Part shown: in pieces, positions 1 to 8,890 of the stretch | Position numbering within the stretch: position 1 is the stretch's first letter | Layout: each line of letters starts with the position of its first letter | DNA from: Companilactobacillus kimchii DSM 13961 = JCM 10707 | GTDB taxonomy: Bacteria > Bacillota > Bacilli > Lactobacillales > Lactobacillaceae | NCBI RefSeq assembly: GCF_001435445.1 | Contig: NZ_AZDH01000006.1 | Span: 62,001 to 126,000, forward strand | Direction of reading: 5' to 3' | DNA: 64,000 bases | Notes under the pieces: model-generated | Told to the model about the DNA's origin: nothing | The model's database searches: none | Seen by the model: the letters and a program-made list of their open reading frames with translations, nothing else | Made by a program: the position numbers and the translations under genes

Positions 1-875
1 CCTTCAACATATTCATTGCTGTTTGTCTATTTTGCAATTGTGAACGTTGAGCCTGCGAACTAACAACGATTCCTGTAGGTAAATGAGTAATTCTTACCGC
101 TGAAGAAGTCTTGTTAATATGTTGACCACCGGCACCAGAGGATCTAAAAACATCAACTCTTAAGTCGTCATCATTAATTTCAACATGAATACTGTCATCT
201 AATTCAGGCATTACATCGACTGAAGCAAAAGATGTATGACGTCGACCAGCCGAATCGAATGGTGAAATTCTAACTAACCGATGAACTCCTCTTTCAGAAC
301 GTAACAAACCATATGCATTTTTTCCACGGATCATCATTGAAACACTCTTGATTCCAGCTTCATCACCAGGTTGGTAATCTTCAATCTCAATGGAAAAATT
401 GTGTTGATCAGCCCATCTTTGATACATTCTCAATAGCATAGAACCCCAATCCTGAGATTCAGTACCACCAGCACCAGGATGGATTTCCATAATAGCATTG
501 TGAGAATCATAAGGTTCTGATAACAACATCATTAACTCATATGAACGCAACTTTTGGGACAAATCAGACGAATCGTCTACCATCTGTTCCATTAATTCAT
601 CTTCTGGATCTTCTTGATATAATTCTGCTGAAACTTTGATATCATCTAAGCCTTGACTCAATTCTTTGAAGTTATCATATTTATCCTTCATGGCTTTTGT
701 ATCATCGATCACTTTTTGAGCTTTATCGTGATCATCCCAAAAACCAGCCTCAGCCATCCGACCTTCATTCTCAGCAATACTTTCTTCTAGGGCATCTAAG
801 TCAAAGAGACCCCCTGAATTGACTTATTTTGTTTTCCATCTCTGAAATTTTATTTTTAATTTCACCAAATTCCAT
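1..875 (-). CDS. prfB: Peptide chain release factor 2, programmed frameshift; 3' end outside the window
   Basis: Class I release factor that reads UGA and UAA and releases the peptide from the ribosome. The start is ATG at 875 with RBS AAGGGTGA. The first frame codes for 24 residues (MEFGEIKNKISEMENKISQF then RGSL) and stops at an in-frame UGA at 801-803. A +1 shift at CTT-TGA-C continues as DLDALEESIAENEGRMAEAGFW. The slippery site is preceded by the internal SD-like AGGGGG, which is the canonical autoregulatory frameshift of prfB, so the break is not a sequencing error. The GGQ peptidyl-hydrolysis motif (SGAGGQH) is encoded near 122-130. About 290 of roughly 370 residues are present; the rest lies left of base 1. 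It follows secA, as in many Firmicutes. Confidence 0.96.
798..816 (-). promoter_or_regulatory. prfB programmed +1 frameshift site
   Basis: On the minus strand the order is AGGGGG, TCT, CTT, TGA, C. The purine run pairs with the anti-SD and the ribosome slips from CTT to TTT before the UGA at 801-803. When RF2 is scarce the ribosome shifts and full RF2 is made, giving negative feedback. The arrangement matches the well-known bacterial prfB signal. Confidence 0.95.
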
Positions 876-888
876 ATAATCACCCTTA

Positions 889-916
889 TAAAAAAAGCAG
901 GCCCAAGGCCCGCTTT
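889..916 (-). terminator. Intrinsic terminator/attenuator between secA and prfB
   Basis: Directly after the secA stop codon the minus strand has a GC-rich hairpin (GCGGGCC-TTG-GGCCTGC) followed by seven T residues. It lies immediately upstream of the prfB RBS. prfB must therefore be made from read-through or from a promoter hidden in this short gap. Confidence 0.85.
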
Positions 917-3277
917 TTATCTTTCCATATTTTGTCTGATTTCGGCCTTCATGAATAATCTAGTTACATCATATTCAATATCAGAAACCATTTCTTCAAA
1001 CATACGGTATCCTTCTTCTTGGTACTCAACTAAAGGATTTAATTGACCGTAACCACGCAATCCAATTGATTGACGTAATTGATCCATAGCATCGATATGA
1101 TCTGTCCAGTGTTCATCAACAACTCTCAAAATAACAACCTTTTCAAATTCTAGCATTTGAGCAGGATCTCCGAGTTGTTCTTTCTTTTCTTCATAGTTCT
1201 TATTAACAATATCCATCAAATATTTAACAATATCATCAGCACTCTTTAATTGTAAGTCAACAACTGAAATTTGATTTTCATTAACTAAAGCAGATTTGGC
1301 AAAGTCGACAATTGCTTCCAATTCCCAATCTTCTTGTTTACCTTGAGTATGAACGTTAACTTGAGCTTGAATTGTTCGTTTAAGCATTGGAAGCAATACA
1401 CGATCAAGATCTTTATCTTCAGTAATAACTTCCATTCTTTCTTTATAGATAACTTCACGTTGTTCACGCATAACATCATCATATTGAAGAGTATTCTTAC
1501 GTGTATCATAGTTATTACCTTCAACACGTTTTTGAGCGGATTCAACTTGACGTGTCATCATCTTACTTTGAATAACAGCATCGTCATCTTCAATCTTCAA
1601 AGTCTTAAGCACACGCTTAATACGTTCAGAACCGAAACGTTTCATCAAGTCGTCTTCTAGTGACATGTAGAATTGTGTAACACCAGGATCACCTTGACGA
1701 CCAGAACGTCCACGAAGTTGATTATCAATACGACGTGATTCATGACGCTCTGTACCAAGAACAGCCAAACCACCTATTTCTCTAACACCAGGTCCAAGCT
1801 TGATATCAGTACCACGACCAGCCATATTAGTAGCAATAGTTACAGCACCACGTTGACCGGCGTTCATAATGATTTCAGCTTCCTTAGCATGGTTCTTAGC
1901 ATTCAAGACAGCATGAGGAATACCTTCACTATCAAGTAATTTAGATAGATATTCAGAAGATTCAACCGCAACAGTACCAACCAAGATAGGTTGTCCTTTT
2001 GCATGACGTCTCTTGATATCTTCAACAACGGCAGCAAACTTACTCTTCAACGTTGGATAAAGAAGATCATCTTTATCATCACGAATAACTGGCTTATTAG
2101 TTGGAATAGAAATTACTTCCATGTTGTAGATTTCTCTAAATTCTTCAGCTTCAGTCTTTGCAGTACCAGTCATACCAGACAACTTGTCGTACATACGGAA
2201 GAAGTTTTGATATGTGATGTTAGCCATAGTCTTAGTTTCATCTTGAATTTCTACACCTTCCTTAGCTTCAATAGCTTGGTGTAGTCCATCAGAATAACGA
2301 CGACCATCCATAACACGACCAGTAAATTGATCAACAATCTTTACTTCGCCTTCTTGAACCACATAATCAATATCAAGACTCATAATGAAGTTAGCACGTA
2401 GAGCTTGATCCAAATGGTGATTCAAAACTGTGTTGTCAATGTCATAAAGATTATCAAGGCCAAAGTAATCTTCAGCTTTTCTAATTCCTGTTTCTGTTAA
2501 ACTAATTGATTTTGTAGGCCAATCAATTTTGTAATCATCTTTTTCAAGAGTCTTAGCAAAACGATCTGCACGAACATACATAGCAGTTGATTTTTCAGCT
2601 GCACCAGAAATGATCAAAGGTGTTCTGGCTTCATCGATTAAGATAGAATCAACCTCATCGACAATTGCAAAGTGAAGCGGACGTTGTACCATTTGTTCCT
2701 TGTAAACGACCATGTTATCACGCAAGTAATCGAAACCTAGTTCACTATTTGTTGAATATGTAACGTCACAATTATAAGCAGCACGTTTTTCTTCAGAATC
2801 CATACTATTCAAGTTCAAACCAACGGTTAGACCAAGCCACTTATATAGCTCACCCATTTCCTTAGCATCACGACCGGATAGATACTCATTAACAGTAACA
2901 ACATGGACACCTTTACCAGCTAAAGCATTCAAATAAACTGGTAACGTAGCTGTCAAAGTTTTACCTTCACCAGTTTTCATTTCAGCAATATTACCTTCAT
3001 GCAAAGTAATACCACCAATTAATTGAACCTTAAATGGATAAAGCCCAAGGACTCTTTTAGCTCCTTCACGAGCAGTAGCAAAGGCTTCTGGCAAAATATC
3101 ATCTAGTGTTTCACCCTTTGCTAGTCTTTCTTTAAATTCAGGAGTCTTAGCTTGAAGTTCTTCATCAGAAAGCTTGCTATAAGCATCAGCATAGCTTTCA
3201 ATCTTATCGGCAATTTTGCCCATACGTTTGACTTCTCTTTTGTCGCTTTCGACCCATCTTCTTAGCGGATTTGCCAT
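917..3277 (-). CDS. secA: Preprotein translocase ATPase SecA
   Basis: Motor ATPase that pushes unfolded secretory proteins through SecYEG. The 786 residues show the full SecA layout: Walker A in MKTGEGKT (about residue 103), [18 protein letters not shown] (about 210), the preprotein cross-linking domain, the second helicase lobe with [14 protein letters not shown] and the arginine-rich [13 protein letters not shown] motif, then the helical scaffold and wing. It ends at AEIRQNMER and lacks the C-terminal CxCx8CH/C zinc-binding SEC-C tail, which is common in lactobacilli. Start ATG with RBS AGGAGAG. It may be under leader control (see 3357-3392). Strong homology, no visible defect. Confidence 0.98.
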   Translation of the reverse strand: MANPLRRWVESDKREVKRMGKIADKIESYADAYSKLSDEELQAKTPEFKERLAKGETLDDILPEAFATAREGAKRVLGLYPFKVQLIGGITLHEGNIAEMKTGEGKTLTATLPVYLNALAGKGVHVVTVNEYLSGRDAKEMGELYKWLGLTVGLNLNSMDSEEKRAAYNCDVTYSTNSELGFDYLRDNMVVYKEQMVQRPLHFAIVDEVDSILIDEARTPLIISGAAEKSTAMYVRADRFAKTLEKDDYKIDWPTKSISLTETGIRKAEDYFGLDNLYDIDNTVLNHHLDQALRANFIMSLDIDYVVQEGEVKIVDQFTGRVMDGRRYSDGLHQAIEAKEGVEIQDETKTMANITYQNFFRMYDKLSGMTGTAKTEAEEFREIYNMEVISIPTNKPVIRDDKDDLLYPTLKSKFAAVVEDIKRRHAKGQPILVGTVAVESSEYLSKLLDSEGIPHAVLNAKNHAKEAEIIMNAGQRGAVTIATNMAGRGTDIKLGPGVREIGGLAVLGTERHESRRIDNQLRGRSGRQGDPGVTQFYMSLEDDLMKRFGSERIKRVLKTLKIEDDDAVIQSKMMTRQVESAQKRVEGNNYDTRKNTLQYDDVMREQREVIYKERMEVITEDKDLDRVLLPMLKRTIQAQVNVHTQGKQEDWELEAIVDFAKSALVNENQISVVDLQLKSADDIVKYLMDIVNKNYEEKKEQLGDPAQMLEFEKVVILRVVDEHWTDHIDAMDQLRQSIGLRGYGQLNPLVEYQEEGYRMFEEMVSDIEYDVTRLFMKAEIRQNMER

Positions 3278-3356
3278 ATTTATATATCTCTCCTAAGTGT
3301 AAATGAACATATTCTTAATAGTAGCATTTTTTTTTAAACTTTTAAACTTAATATCG

Positions 3357-3392
3357 TCAAATAGACTTTTCAGGTCTACAATGATACACCAT
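3357..3392 (-). CDS. Possible 11-residue leader peptide upstream of secA
   Basis: In the secA leader a perfect SD (AGGAGG, 3397-3402) lies 4 nt before ATG at 3392 and opens a tiny frame MVYHCRPEKSI ending in TGA at 3357. The frame sits about 80 nt upstream of secA. The mRNA around its 3' half can fold (GTAGACC with GTCTAT). A short translated frame in front of secA recalls SecM/VemP-type control in other bacteria, but no similarity in sequence is claimed. It could also be a chance SD. Confidence 0.3.
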   Translation of the reverse strand: MVYHCRPEKSI

Positions 3393-3441
3393 TTTGCCTC
3401 CTAGTAGTGTTAAGAATACTTTACAAAGCTTTATAGACAAC

Positions 3442-3469
3442 AAAAAAGCCTGAAGCATAAGCTCCAGAC
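3442..3469 (-). terminator. Intrinsic terminator of hpf
   Basis: Minus-strand hairpin GTCTGGAGC-TTAT-GCTTCAGGC followed by TTTTTT, shortly after the hpf stop. It separates hpf from the secA leader. Confidence 0.85.
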
Positions 3470-3494
3470 CAATTGATATTCATTAATTTATTAA

Positions 3495-4043
3495 TTATTC
3501 GTTAGTTTCGATTAGGCCATATCTGCCATCGTTACGTTTATAAACGATACTTGCACCATTTGTTTCTGAATCTTCAAAGATAAAGAATTCATGTCCAAGC
3601 ATTTCCATTTGTAGAACAGCTTCTTCCGCATTCATTGGTTTCAATGAGAGGCGCTTTGTTCTTACAATTTCTGACTTATCTTCTTCAGTTTCTTCAGGTG
3701 TAACATCATCCAAAGGAATATCCTTTAAACTGCCGCCCTCACGGCTCTTACGGTTTACACGTGTCTTAAACTTCTTAATTTGTCTTTCAAGCTTATCAAT
3801 TACTAGATCGATTCCAGCGTACAAATCATCATTGACTTCTTCAGCTCTCAATGTGATGGATGACAGAGGAATTGTAACCTCGACTTTTGTACCCTTTGAT
3901 GGATATGTTTTCAAATTTACATGTGCAATAGGATTACTGTCATCACTAAAGTATTTTTCCATTTTGGAAATTCTTTTTTCTACGTATTCACGAATTGATG
4001 AAGTTACCTCAATATTTTCACCACGTACATTAATAGTTAACAT
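3495..4043 (-). CDS. hpf: Long-form ribosome hibernation promoting factor
   Basis: Dimerises 70S ribosomes into inactive 100S particles during slow growth or stress. The N-terminal RaiA/HPF fold covers about residues 1-100 (MLTINVRGENIEVTSSIREYVEKRISKMEKYF, with VNLKTYPSKGTKVEVTI). A charged linker leads to the C-terminal dimerisation domain at about residues 125-182 (RTKRLSLKPMNAEEAVLQMEMLGHEFFIFED, GRYGLIE). The length of 182 matches the long Firmicute form. Start ATG with RBS GGAAGGAGAG. A consensus promoter with an overlapping cre site precedes it, so carbon catabolite control is likely. It is monocistronic, with its own terminator. Confidence 0.96.
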   Translation of the reverse strand: MLTINVRGENIEVTSSIREYVEKRISKMEKYFSDDSNPIAHVNLKTYPSKGTKVEVTIPLSSITLRAEEVNDDLYAGIDLVIDKLERQIKKFKTRVNRKSREGGSLKDIPLDDVTPEETEEDKSEIVRTKRLSLKPMNAEEAVLQMEMLGHEFFIFEDSETNGASIVYKRNDGRYGLIETNE

Positions 4044-4072
4044 AATAATCTCTCCTTCCGACGAGTAGGAAA

Positions 4073-4099
4073 TTAAAGAGCATCTTTACATCTCTTTAA
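4073..4099 (-). repeat. Hairpin in the hpf 5' UTR
   Basis: Perfect inverted repeat TTAAAGAG/CTCTTTAA with an 11-nt loop. It lies right after the predicted transcription start (about 4097) and before the RBS, so the mRNA would begin in a stem-loop. It may stabilise the hpf mRNA; no known motif was recognised. Confidence 0.5.
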
Positions 4100-4103
4100 T
4101 GCA

Positions 4104-4140
4104 ATTATAATATTCTTAAGCCCATATGACAACGTTTTCA
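4104..4140 (-). promoter_or_regulatory. hpf promoter with overlapping cre site
   Basis: -35 TTGTCA (4127-4132), 17-bp spacer, -10 TATAAT (4104-4109). A cre-like sequence TGAAAACGTTGTCA (4127-4140) covers the -35, so CcpA bound there would block RNA polymerase. The same bases form half of a 10-bp stem over the comFC stop codon (ACGTTTTCA...TGAAAACGT). Confidence 0.75.
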
Positions 4141-4821
4141 CTACCTTGATAATGAAAACGTGCAAATATTTTTAAATCCGTAACTTAAAAATATATCATG
4201 AGCGTACATCAAAGTCCGTCCTGTCGTATAAATGTCATCTAATATCAAAATTCTTTGATTCTTTTGAAAATTATTAATTCCGGGCAATGCGGAGAATGTT
4301 TGTGGAGTCTGCATCCTCTCCAAACGATTTTTTTGAGCTTGCGGTTTGTCGGCATCAATTTTAAACAAAAGTTTCTTTAGATCAAAGATATCAGCGTACA
4401 ATTCATAAACAGGATCAAAACCACGTTCTTTAAAATGGCCCTGACTTGCGGGAACATAAGTAACTACATCAAAGTGATTATTTAAAGACCAACTCTTTAT
4501 ATCTTGATAAAATAATTTTGCTAACAAGACATCTCCATATCGTTTATACAGCTTGAAATAGCTGTGTATGAACTGATTATACTCAAACAAAGCCTGATGG
4601 TAATTGGTTTTCCCATATTTTTGCTCCCAAATGAGACAATCCGAGCAGATTCCCTCACTATCTGGTTTAAAACATCGAGGACAATTATGACGATTTGCTA
4701 AGGGTGACAATTGTTGTCGACATAAATTACAGATATAATTCGGTATAATTTCTTTTAAAAATAATATTTCTGATATTTTTAAATTATTATTTATTTCGGC
4801 TCCACAATTCAAACATTTCAT
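4141..4821 (-). CDS. comFC: ComF family protein ComFC (competence)
   Basis: Cytosolic competence protein that partners ComFA during uptake of transforming DNA. The N-terminus has CLNCG (about residue 3), CNLCRQQL (about 31) and CPRC-x7-CSDC (about 48-61), a zinc-ribbon set. The C-terminal half is a type I phosphoribosyltransferase-like fold with the PRPP loop ILILDDIYTTGRT (about residue 192). The length of 226 is normal. Its ATG overlaps the comFA stop (ATGA), so the two genes are translationally coupled and share the competence promoter of comFA. Confidence 0.93.
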   Translation of the reverse strand: MKCLNCGAEINNNLKISEILFLKEIIPNYICNLCRQQLSPLANRHNCPRCFKPDSEGICSDCLIWEQKYGKTNYHQALFEYNQFIHSYFKLYKRYGDVLLAKLFYQDIKSWSLNNHFDVVTYVPASQGHFKERGFDPVYELYADIFDLKKLLFKIDADKPQAQKNRLERMQTPQTFSALPGINNFQKNQRILILDDIYTTGRTLMYAHDIFLSYGFKNICTFSLSR

Positions 4822-6128
4822 TTCTTCACCTGTTGATTCAAATATGTTATTTCTCTACAAGCTTGCTGGATTTGACGATTGTAATAACGATAATAAAAAT
4901 GCACCTCGTCGTCGAAATACTTTTTATCCCGGCCTGCACGACCAGCAATCTGTATTAACGAGGTTTTCGAAAACTCTTTAGCATCAGCGTTCAATACTAG
5001 AACCATTACCCTTTTAAAAGTTACTCCTCGTTCTAAGATTGTTGTTGTCAAAATAACTTGAACTTGGTGTTGACGAAATTGCTGTACCTTTTCCAAACGT
5101 TTTTTATCAAGAGAACTAACACTCACAAATGATAATGTCGGATAATATTTTTTCAACTTTTGCGCAAACTTCTCCATAACAGGAATTGATGGAAAAAATA
5201 TCATCAACCGCTGATGACTACTCACAATTCGATTAAGTTTTAAACGCAGTCTAGGATTAATACCTAGAAAATTTATTTCTTTGAATAACAAATGACAGCG
5301 TGGTTCCGGCAATGGGTGACCATGAAATCTTTGATATAATTTAGAAAGTGTTACTTGACCCTTTTGAACTTTCTGTAGAAGTTCCCTTGGTGGTGTGGCT
5401 GATAAATAAACTGTCATCCCTATGCTCTTTTTAGATTTTTTAATTGCCTGATGTAACATTTGATTACCCGCTAAAGGATAAGAATCCACTTCATCAATAA
5501 TCAATACATCAAAAGATTTTTCAAATCTAATCAATTGATGAACTGTCATGATAGCTATTTGTGTAAGATGATACCTTTCTAAACTTTTACCATGGAAGAG
5601 ACCTATTGTCGTTTTTGGAAAAACCTTTTGTAATCTAGGAAAGAGTTCGATACAAACATCTACACGCGGAGAACAAATGGCGATTCGCTGCTGCTTGATC
5701 AATGCCTGTTCAATTAACGGAAAAATCATCTCTGTTTTTCCTGCACCAGTGACAGCCCAAACTAAATGATCACAATGACGGTTAAAGGCATTTAAAAGCT
5801 CATGGACGCCTCTTTGTTGATTATCGGTCAATTCACCATCCCAATCCAAATACTTCTCTTGTATTGGAAATACAATGTCTGAGCCAGTTATGAATAGAGT
5901 GTCACTTGAATTAATCTTTCCTAAATTGATACAATGACGGCAATAATTATATTTACCTGAATTTTGAGGTAATTTCATCAAGCAACGTCTGCAATATCTT
6001 TCACCTTTGATTTGATAAATTGCAGTTGTCTGCGTTGCACCCTGGTCAAGTAGAGTCTTTTTCAAATCAGGAGTTAATTCTTTGGCATTAAAAATTCTGC
6101 CACCAAGATACTCATTTAAATTAGTCAT
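4818..6128 (-). CDS. comFA: DEAD/DEAH-box DNA translocase ComFA (competence)
   Basis: ATPase thought to pull single-stranded transforming DNA into the cytosol. A four-cysteine zinc finger is present (YCRRC ... YCRHC, about residues 46-67). Walker A is AVTGAGKTEM (about 126), the Walker B/DEVD box is LIIDEVDSYP (about 213), motif III is LSATPP (about 245), and the helicase C lobe has TTTILERGVTF and IQIAGRAGR. The length of 436 is usual. No SD is visible before the ATG at 6128. Instead TACGTAATTT ends only about 5 nt upstream, so transcription would begin almost at the start codon. Expression is likely silent outside competence. Confidence 0.95.
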   Translation of the reverse strand: MTNLNEYLGGRIFNAKELTPDLKKTLLDQGATQTTAIYQIKGERYCRRCLMKLPQNSGKYNYCRHCINLGKINSSDTLFITGSDIVFPIQEKYLDWDGELTDNQQRGVHELLNAFNRHCDHLVWAVTGAGKTEMIFPLIEQALIKQQRIAICSPRVDVCIELFPRLQKVFPKTTIGLFHGKSLERYHLTQIAIMTVHQLIRFEKSFDVLIIDEVDSYPLAGNQMLHQAIKKSKKSIGMTVYLSATPPRELLQKVQKGQVTLSKLYQRFHGHPLPEPRCHLLFKEINFLGINPRLRLKLNRIVSSHQRLMIFFPSIPVMEKFAQKLKKYYPTLSFVSVSSLDKKRLEKVQQFRQHQVQVILTTTILERGVTFKRVMVLVLNADAKEFSKTSLIQIAGRAGRDKKYFDDEVHFYYRYYNRQIQQACREITYLNQQVKK

Positions 6129-6133
6129 AATTA

Positions 6134-6143
6134 AAATTACGTA
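6134..6143 (-). promoter_or_regulatory. Putative competence box upstream of comFA
   Basis: TACGTAATTT on the minus strand, identical over 10 bases to the sequences before coiA and cinA. Its position fits a -10-like element of an alternative sigma factor (ComX/SigH type). No common -35 was found by eye. Confidence 0.6.
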
Positions 6144-6159
6144 AAGGAGCGACTTTTTT

Positions 6160-6798
6160 TTGCAAAATTATAAAACAATTGCCAAGACTGGCAGTCATGA
6201 GAAAGATATTAAGAAATCACGTTTTATCGCTCACATTGCCCAAACTTTCTCTGAAGATGAGGCCAAAGATTTTATTCAAAAGATCCGAGAGCAAGAATCT
6301 GGAGCCACTCATAACTGTACTGCTTTTATCGTTATGGAAAATGTTAAGATCGAACGTATGTCTGATGATGGCGAACCTAGTGGAACAGCTGGATCACCAA
6401 TTCTCAACGTACTTCAACAACAAGACCTTTTGAATGTAACTGTTGTTGTGACCCGTTACTTCGGTGGTATCAAATTAGGTGCTGGTGGTTTGATTAGAGC
6501 CTATTCATCAACTACTGCTGAGGCTGTTAAGGAAATCGGTTTAGTCGAAAATCGAATTCAGCAAGGATATGAATTAGCAATTCCTTATCATATGTTCGAT
6601 AAATTTGATAACTATGCTCAAAAGGAAAAAATTAATTTAGAGGACAAACAATTCTCAACCGATGTTAAGTGCCAAATCTTTTTAGATTTAGACAGCGCCA
6701 ATCAAACTGTTCAAAATATTAAAGACCTCTTCCAAAATCAAATTACGTTAAAAGAAACCGAAAAAACTTATAAACAGGTTCCCATTGAAGCAAATTAA
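6160..6798 (+). CDS. YigZ/IMPACT family protein
   Basis: Conserved cytosolic protein with an N-terminal UPF0029/IMPACT domain (KKSRFIAHIAQTFSEDEAKDFI, the ATHNCTAFI and SDDGEPSGTAG signatures at about residues 51-78, GGIKLGAGGLIRAY at about 107). The C-terminal half is an RNA-binding-like ferredoxin fold (DUF1949). Family members are linked to translation control, but the exact job is unsettled. Start TTG at 6160 with AAGGAG about 10 nt upstream. It is divergent from comFA with only 31 nt between starts, so its promoter must overlap comFA or its competence box. Confidence 0.9.
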   Translation: MQNYKTIAKTGSHEKDIKKSRFIAHIAQTFSEDEAKDFIQKIREQESGATHNCTAFIVMENVKIERMSDDGEPSGTAGSPILNVLQQQDLLNVTVVVTRYFGGIKLGAGGLIRAYSSTTAEAVKEIGLVENRIQQGYELAIPYHMFDKFDNYAQKEKINLEDKQFSTDVKCQIFLDLDSANQTVQNIKDLFQNQITLKETEKTYKQVPIEAN

Positions 6799-6802
6799 AA
6801 AC

Positions 6803-6842
6803 TCTCAACCAATTCTAAAAAATGAATTGATTGAGAGTTTTT
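6803..6842. terminator. Bidirectional terminator between yigZ and the XRE regulator
   Basis: Inverted repeat CTCTCAACCAATTC/GAATTGATTGAGAG flanked by A-rich and T-rich runs. It serves the convergent genes on both sides. Confidence 0.85.
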
Positions 6843-6843
6843 A

Positions 6844-7554
6844 TTATTCATAGTCTCCATTCCGTAAAGCAAAGTGTTTATCAAGACCTGGAGCTCCTCC
6901 ATCACCGTATTTCTGCATTATTTTGGCAGCCTTGGCCATTTCATCGTAATCCTTGTACATATAGTTTCTATATATTTTAGGAATTACATCACGAGACACA
7001 AAACTAATTCTAGAAACATACAATCCCTTATGCTGCACCATCGCATAATCTTTATCCTTGGGATGTAACCCACCGTAAAAGTCTAACAAAGTTGAATTGC
7101 CCCATTCATCATCAACTACAATAATATCTTTATAAGGCTTTCCGGCTTTCAAAGTTTTATTTTCCGGCAACGGAGCATAACCGACTTCCGTTTTAATCAA
7201 AGGATTGAATCGATCTACCCATTGATTCTCATATTGATAATTTGAAAGAAAGTTTCCTAGTCCAATCACAGCTAAAAATGATATCAGGACTCCAATCAAC
7301 CAATATTTATAAACCTTTTTCATTTTTAAGTCTTTATCAATTTTTTCCACAGTTGTTACATCTCCCTTTAGAAATTCATCCAAGGATATATGCAAAATAG
7401 AACTCAAATTAATCAATAAAGAAATATCAGGATACGTTCTTCCCGTTTCCCAACTTGAAATTGTTTTGTCAGAAACATTCAATTTTTGTGCCAATTCTTT
7501 TTGTGTTAAATTTTCTGATTTACGATACTTCTTCAATTGCTCACTTAATTTCAT
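6844..7554 (-). CDS. Membrane-anchored XRE-family regulator
   Basis: The N-terminal HTH_3 domain (residues 1-63) is clear: QLKKYRKSENLTQKELAQKLNVSDKTISSWETGRTYPDI. A linker is followed by one transmembrane helix at about residues 85-105 (YWLIGVLISFLAVIGLGNFL). The C-terminal part of about 125 residues is probably extracytoplasmic and contains GGLHPKDKDYAM and RNYMYKDYDEMAKAAKIMQKYG. This suggests a one-component sensor in which the external part signals to the DNA-binding domain. The ligand and targets are unknown. It stands alone between a terminator and tagO. Confidence 0.8.
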   Translation of the reverse strand: MKLSEQLKKYRKSENLTQKELAQKLNVSDKTISSWETGRTYPDISLLINLSSILHISLDEFLKGDVTTVEKIDKDLKMKKVYKYWLIGVLISFLAVIGLGNFLSNYQYENQWVDRFNPLIKTEVGYAPLPENKTLKAGKPYKDIIVVDDEWGNSTLLDFYGGLHPKDKDYAMVQHKGLYVSRISFVSRDVIPKIYRNYMYKDYDEMAKAAKIMQKYGDGGAPGLDKHFALRNGDYE

Positions 7555-7662
7555 TTTTCATTTCTCCTCAACATCAATTAAAAAAGTGACTAACCATTTA
7601 TACTACCTACATACTGTTGATTCAATCTATTGGGTGTCTATTAATTGTGGAATCGAGATTAG

Positions 7663-7693
7663 ACAAAAAAAACAGGCGCTATAACGGCGTCTG
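7663..7693 (-). terminator. Intrinsic terminator of tagO
   Basis: Minus-strand hairpin ACAGACGCC-GTTATA-GCGCCTGT, one mismatch, followed by eight T residues, starting at the tagO stop codon. Confidence 0.8.
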
Positions 7694-8803
7694 TTAATCC
7701 TTCTTTTCTAATCGTTTAATAAATTTTTGAATTGCATGCAATAACGGCTGACGATTATCTCCCAATAGACCGATTGATTCAATAAATAATTCCAAACCAA
7801 TCAGAACACCTATCGTTAATAGTACGCTCCCCCACAAAGTAGAAAGTGGATAAAGCATTGAGATGAAGGCAAAAACCAAGGACAAACCATAAATTACTAA
7901 AACAGTTTGACGATGGGACAAACCTAATTGCATCAATCTGTGATGTAAGTGATGCTTATCAGCTTGCATAATTGGTTTTTTATTCAAAAGTCTTCTAAGA
8001 ATTGCATAAACAGTATCAGTGATGGGCACACCCATGATTACCACTGGCATTAACAAAGTAATGAATGTTACGTTCTTTAATCCCTTAAGTGAAAATACTG
8101 CCATCATGAATCCAATGAATAATGAACCTGTATCACCTAAGAAAATACTTGCTGGATGAAAATTATGCGGTAAGAATCCTACCAAAGCGAATACTAAAGC
8201 AAAAATCCAAATGGCCACATAGACATTAGTTAGATTCAAGAAAAAGTAAGCCATAACTCCCATAGTAAATAACGCAATTATGGAAACCCCAGTGGCTAGA
8301 CCATCAAGCCCATCAATTAAGTTCACCGCGTTAGTAATAGCGATGATCCAAATGATTGTTATTGGCAAACTCCACCAACCAAGTTCGAACGAACCAATAA
8401 TTGGCAATGTAACTTCATTCATTCTAATACCGGCTAAGAAATAAATAACTAAGGAAGCTGCGAAAATACCTGCTAACTTAGCCTTGGGCGATAATTCACG
8501 AATATCATCAATAATCCCTGTTAAAACAATAATACATTCTGCTAGAAAAACACTGAATAACTCATGTGTTGGGAATTGTTCTCGCAACAGAGCAAACGTA
8601 GCAAAATTAAATGCTATAAAAATGGCCAGTCCACCCATCGTAGGCATTGGCTTTATATTTACACGCCGTGCATTTGGTTTATCAACAGCACCCAAAATAT
8701 AGGCTAATTTCACTACGAAAGGAGTTATTATAGCCGACAGAATCATCGTTAAAAATAATTTTACTATTACACTAAACATACCCGACATTTTTGAAAAACT
8801 CAC
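7694..8803 (-). CDS. tagO: UDP-GlcNAc:undecaprenyl-phosphate GlcNAc-1-phosphate transferase
   Basis: Polytopic membrane enzyme of the WecA/TagO/MraY superfamily that attaches GlcNAc-1-phosphate to undecaprenyl phosphate, the first step of wall teichoic acid or related glycopolymers. About 11 hydrophobic helices. Catalytic signatures are GIIDDIRELSPKAKL (Asp pair, about residue 96), AVNLIDGLDGLATG (about 160), FLGDTGSLFIGF (about 224) and the histidine cluster KHHLHHRLMQLG (about 285). GTG at 8803 gives MSFSKMSG; ATG at 8788 is an equally good start. It is transcribed alone. Confidence 0.92.
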   Translation of the reverse strand: MSFSKMSGMFSVIVKLFLTMILSAIITPFVVKLAYILGAVDKPNARRVNIKPMPTMGGLAIFIAFNFATFALLREQFPTHELFSVFLAECIIVLTGIIDDIRELSPKAKLAGIFAASLVIYFLAGIRMNEVTLPIIGSFELGWWSLPITIIWIIAITNAVNLIDGLDGLATGVSIIALFTMGVMAYFFLNLTNVYVAIWIFALVFALVGFLPHNFHPASIFLGDTGSLFIGFMMAVFSLKGLKNVTFITLLMPVVIMGVPITDTVYAILRRLLNKKPIMQADKHHLHHRLMQLGLSHRQTVLVIYGLSLVFAFISMLYPLSTLWGSVLLTIGVLIGLELFIESIGLLGDNRQPLLHAIQKFIKRLEKKD

Positions 8804-8865
8804 TTTCCGTTAATAGAACAATTATACAATACCTATGGCATAAACAAAAAGTAAATTAAAAAAGA

Positions 8866-8884
8866 GCGTATCCAACGATACACC
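8866..8884 (-). terminator. Intrinsic terminator of rny
   Basis: Minus-strand stem GTGTATC-GTTG-GATACGC followed by TCTTTTTT just after the rny stop. Confidence 0.8.
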
Positions 8885-8890
8885 CCCATT

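Noticed and set aside
801-803. In-frame stop near the start of prfB, which could look like a pseudogene.
   Set aside because: The SD-like AGGGGG and CTT-TGA-C are the standard programmed frameshift, and the following frame is intact RF2.
4131-4160. Ten-base hairpin over the comFC stop codon as a terminator.
   Set aside because: No T-run follows on the minus strand, and the downstream half belongs to the hpf cre/promoter.
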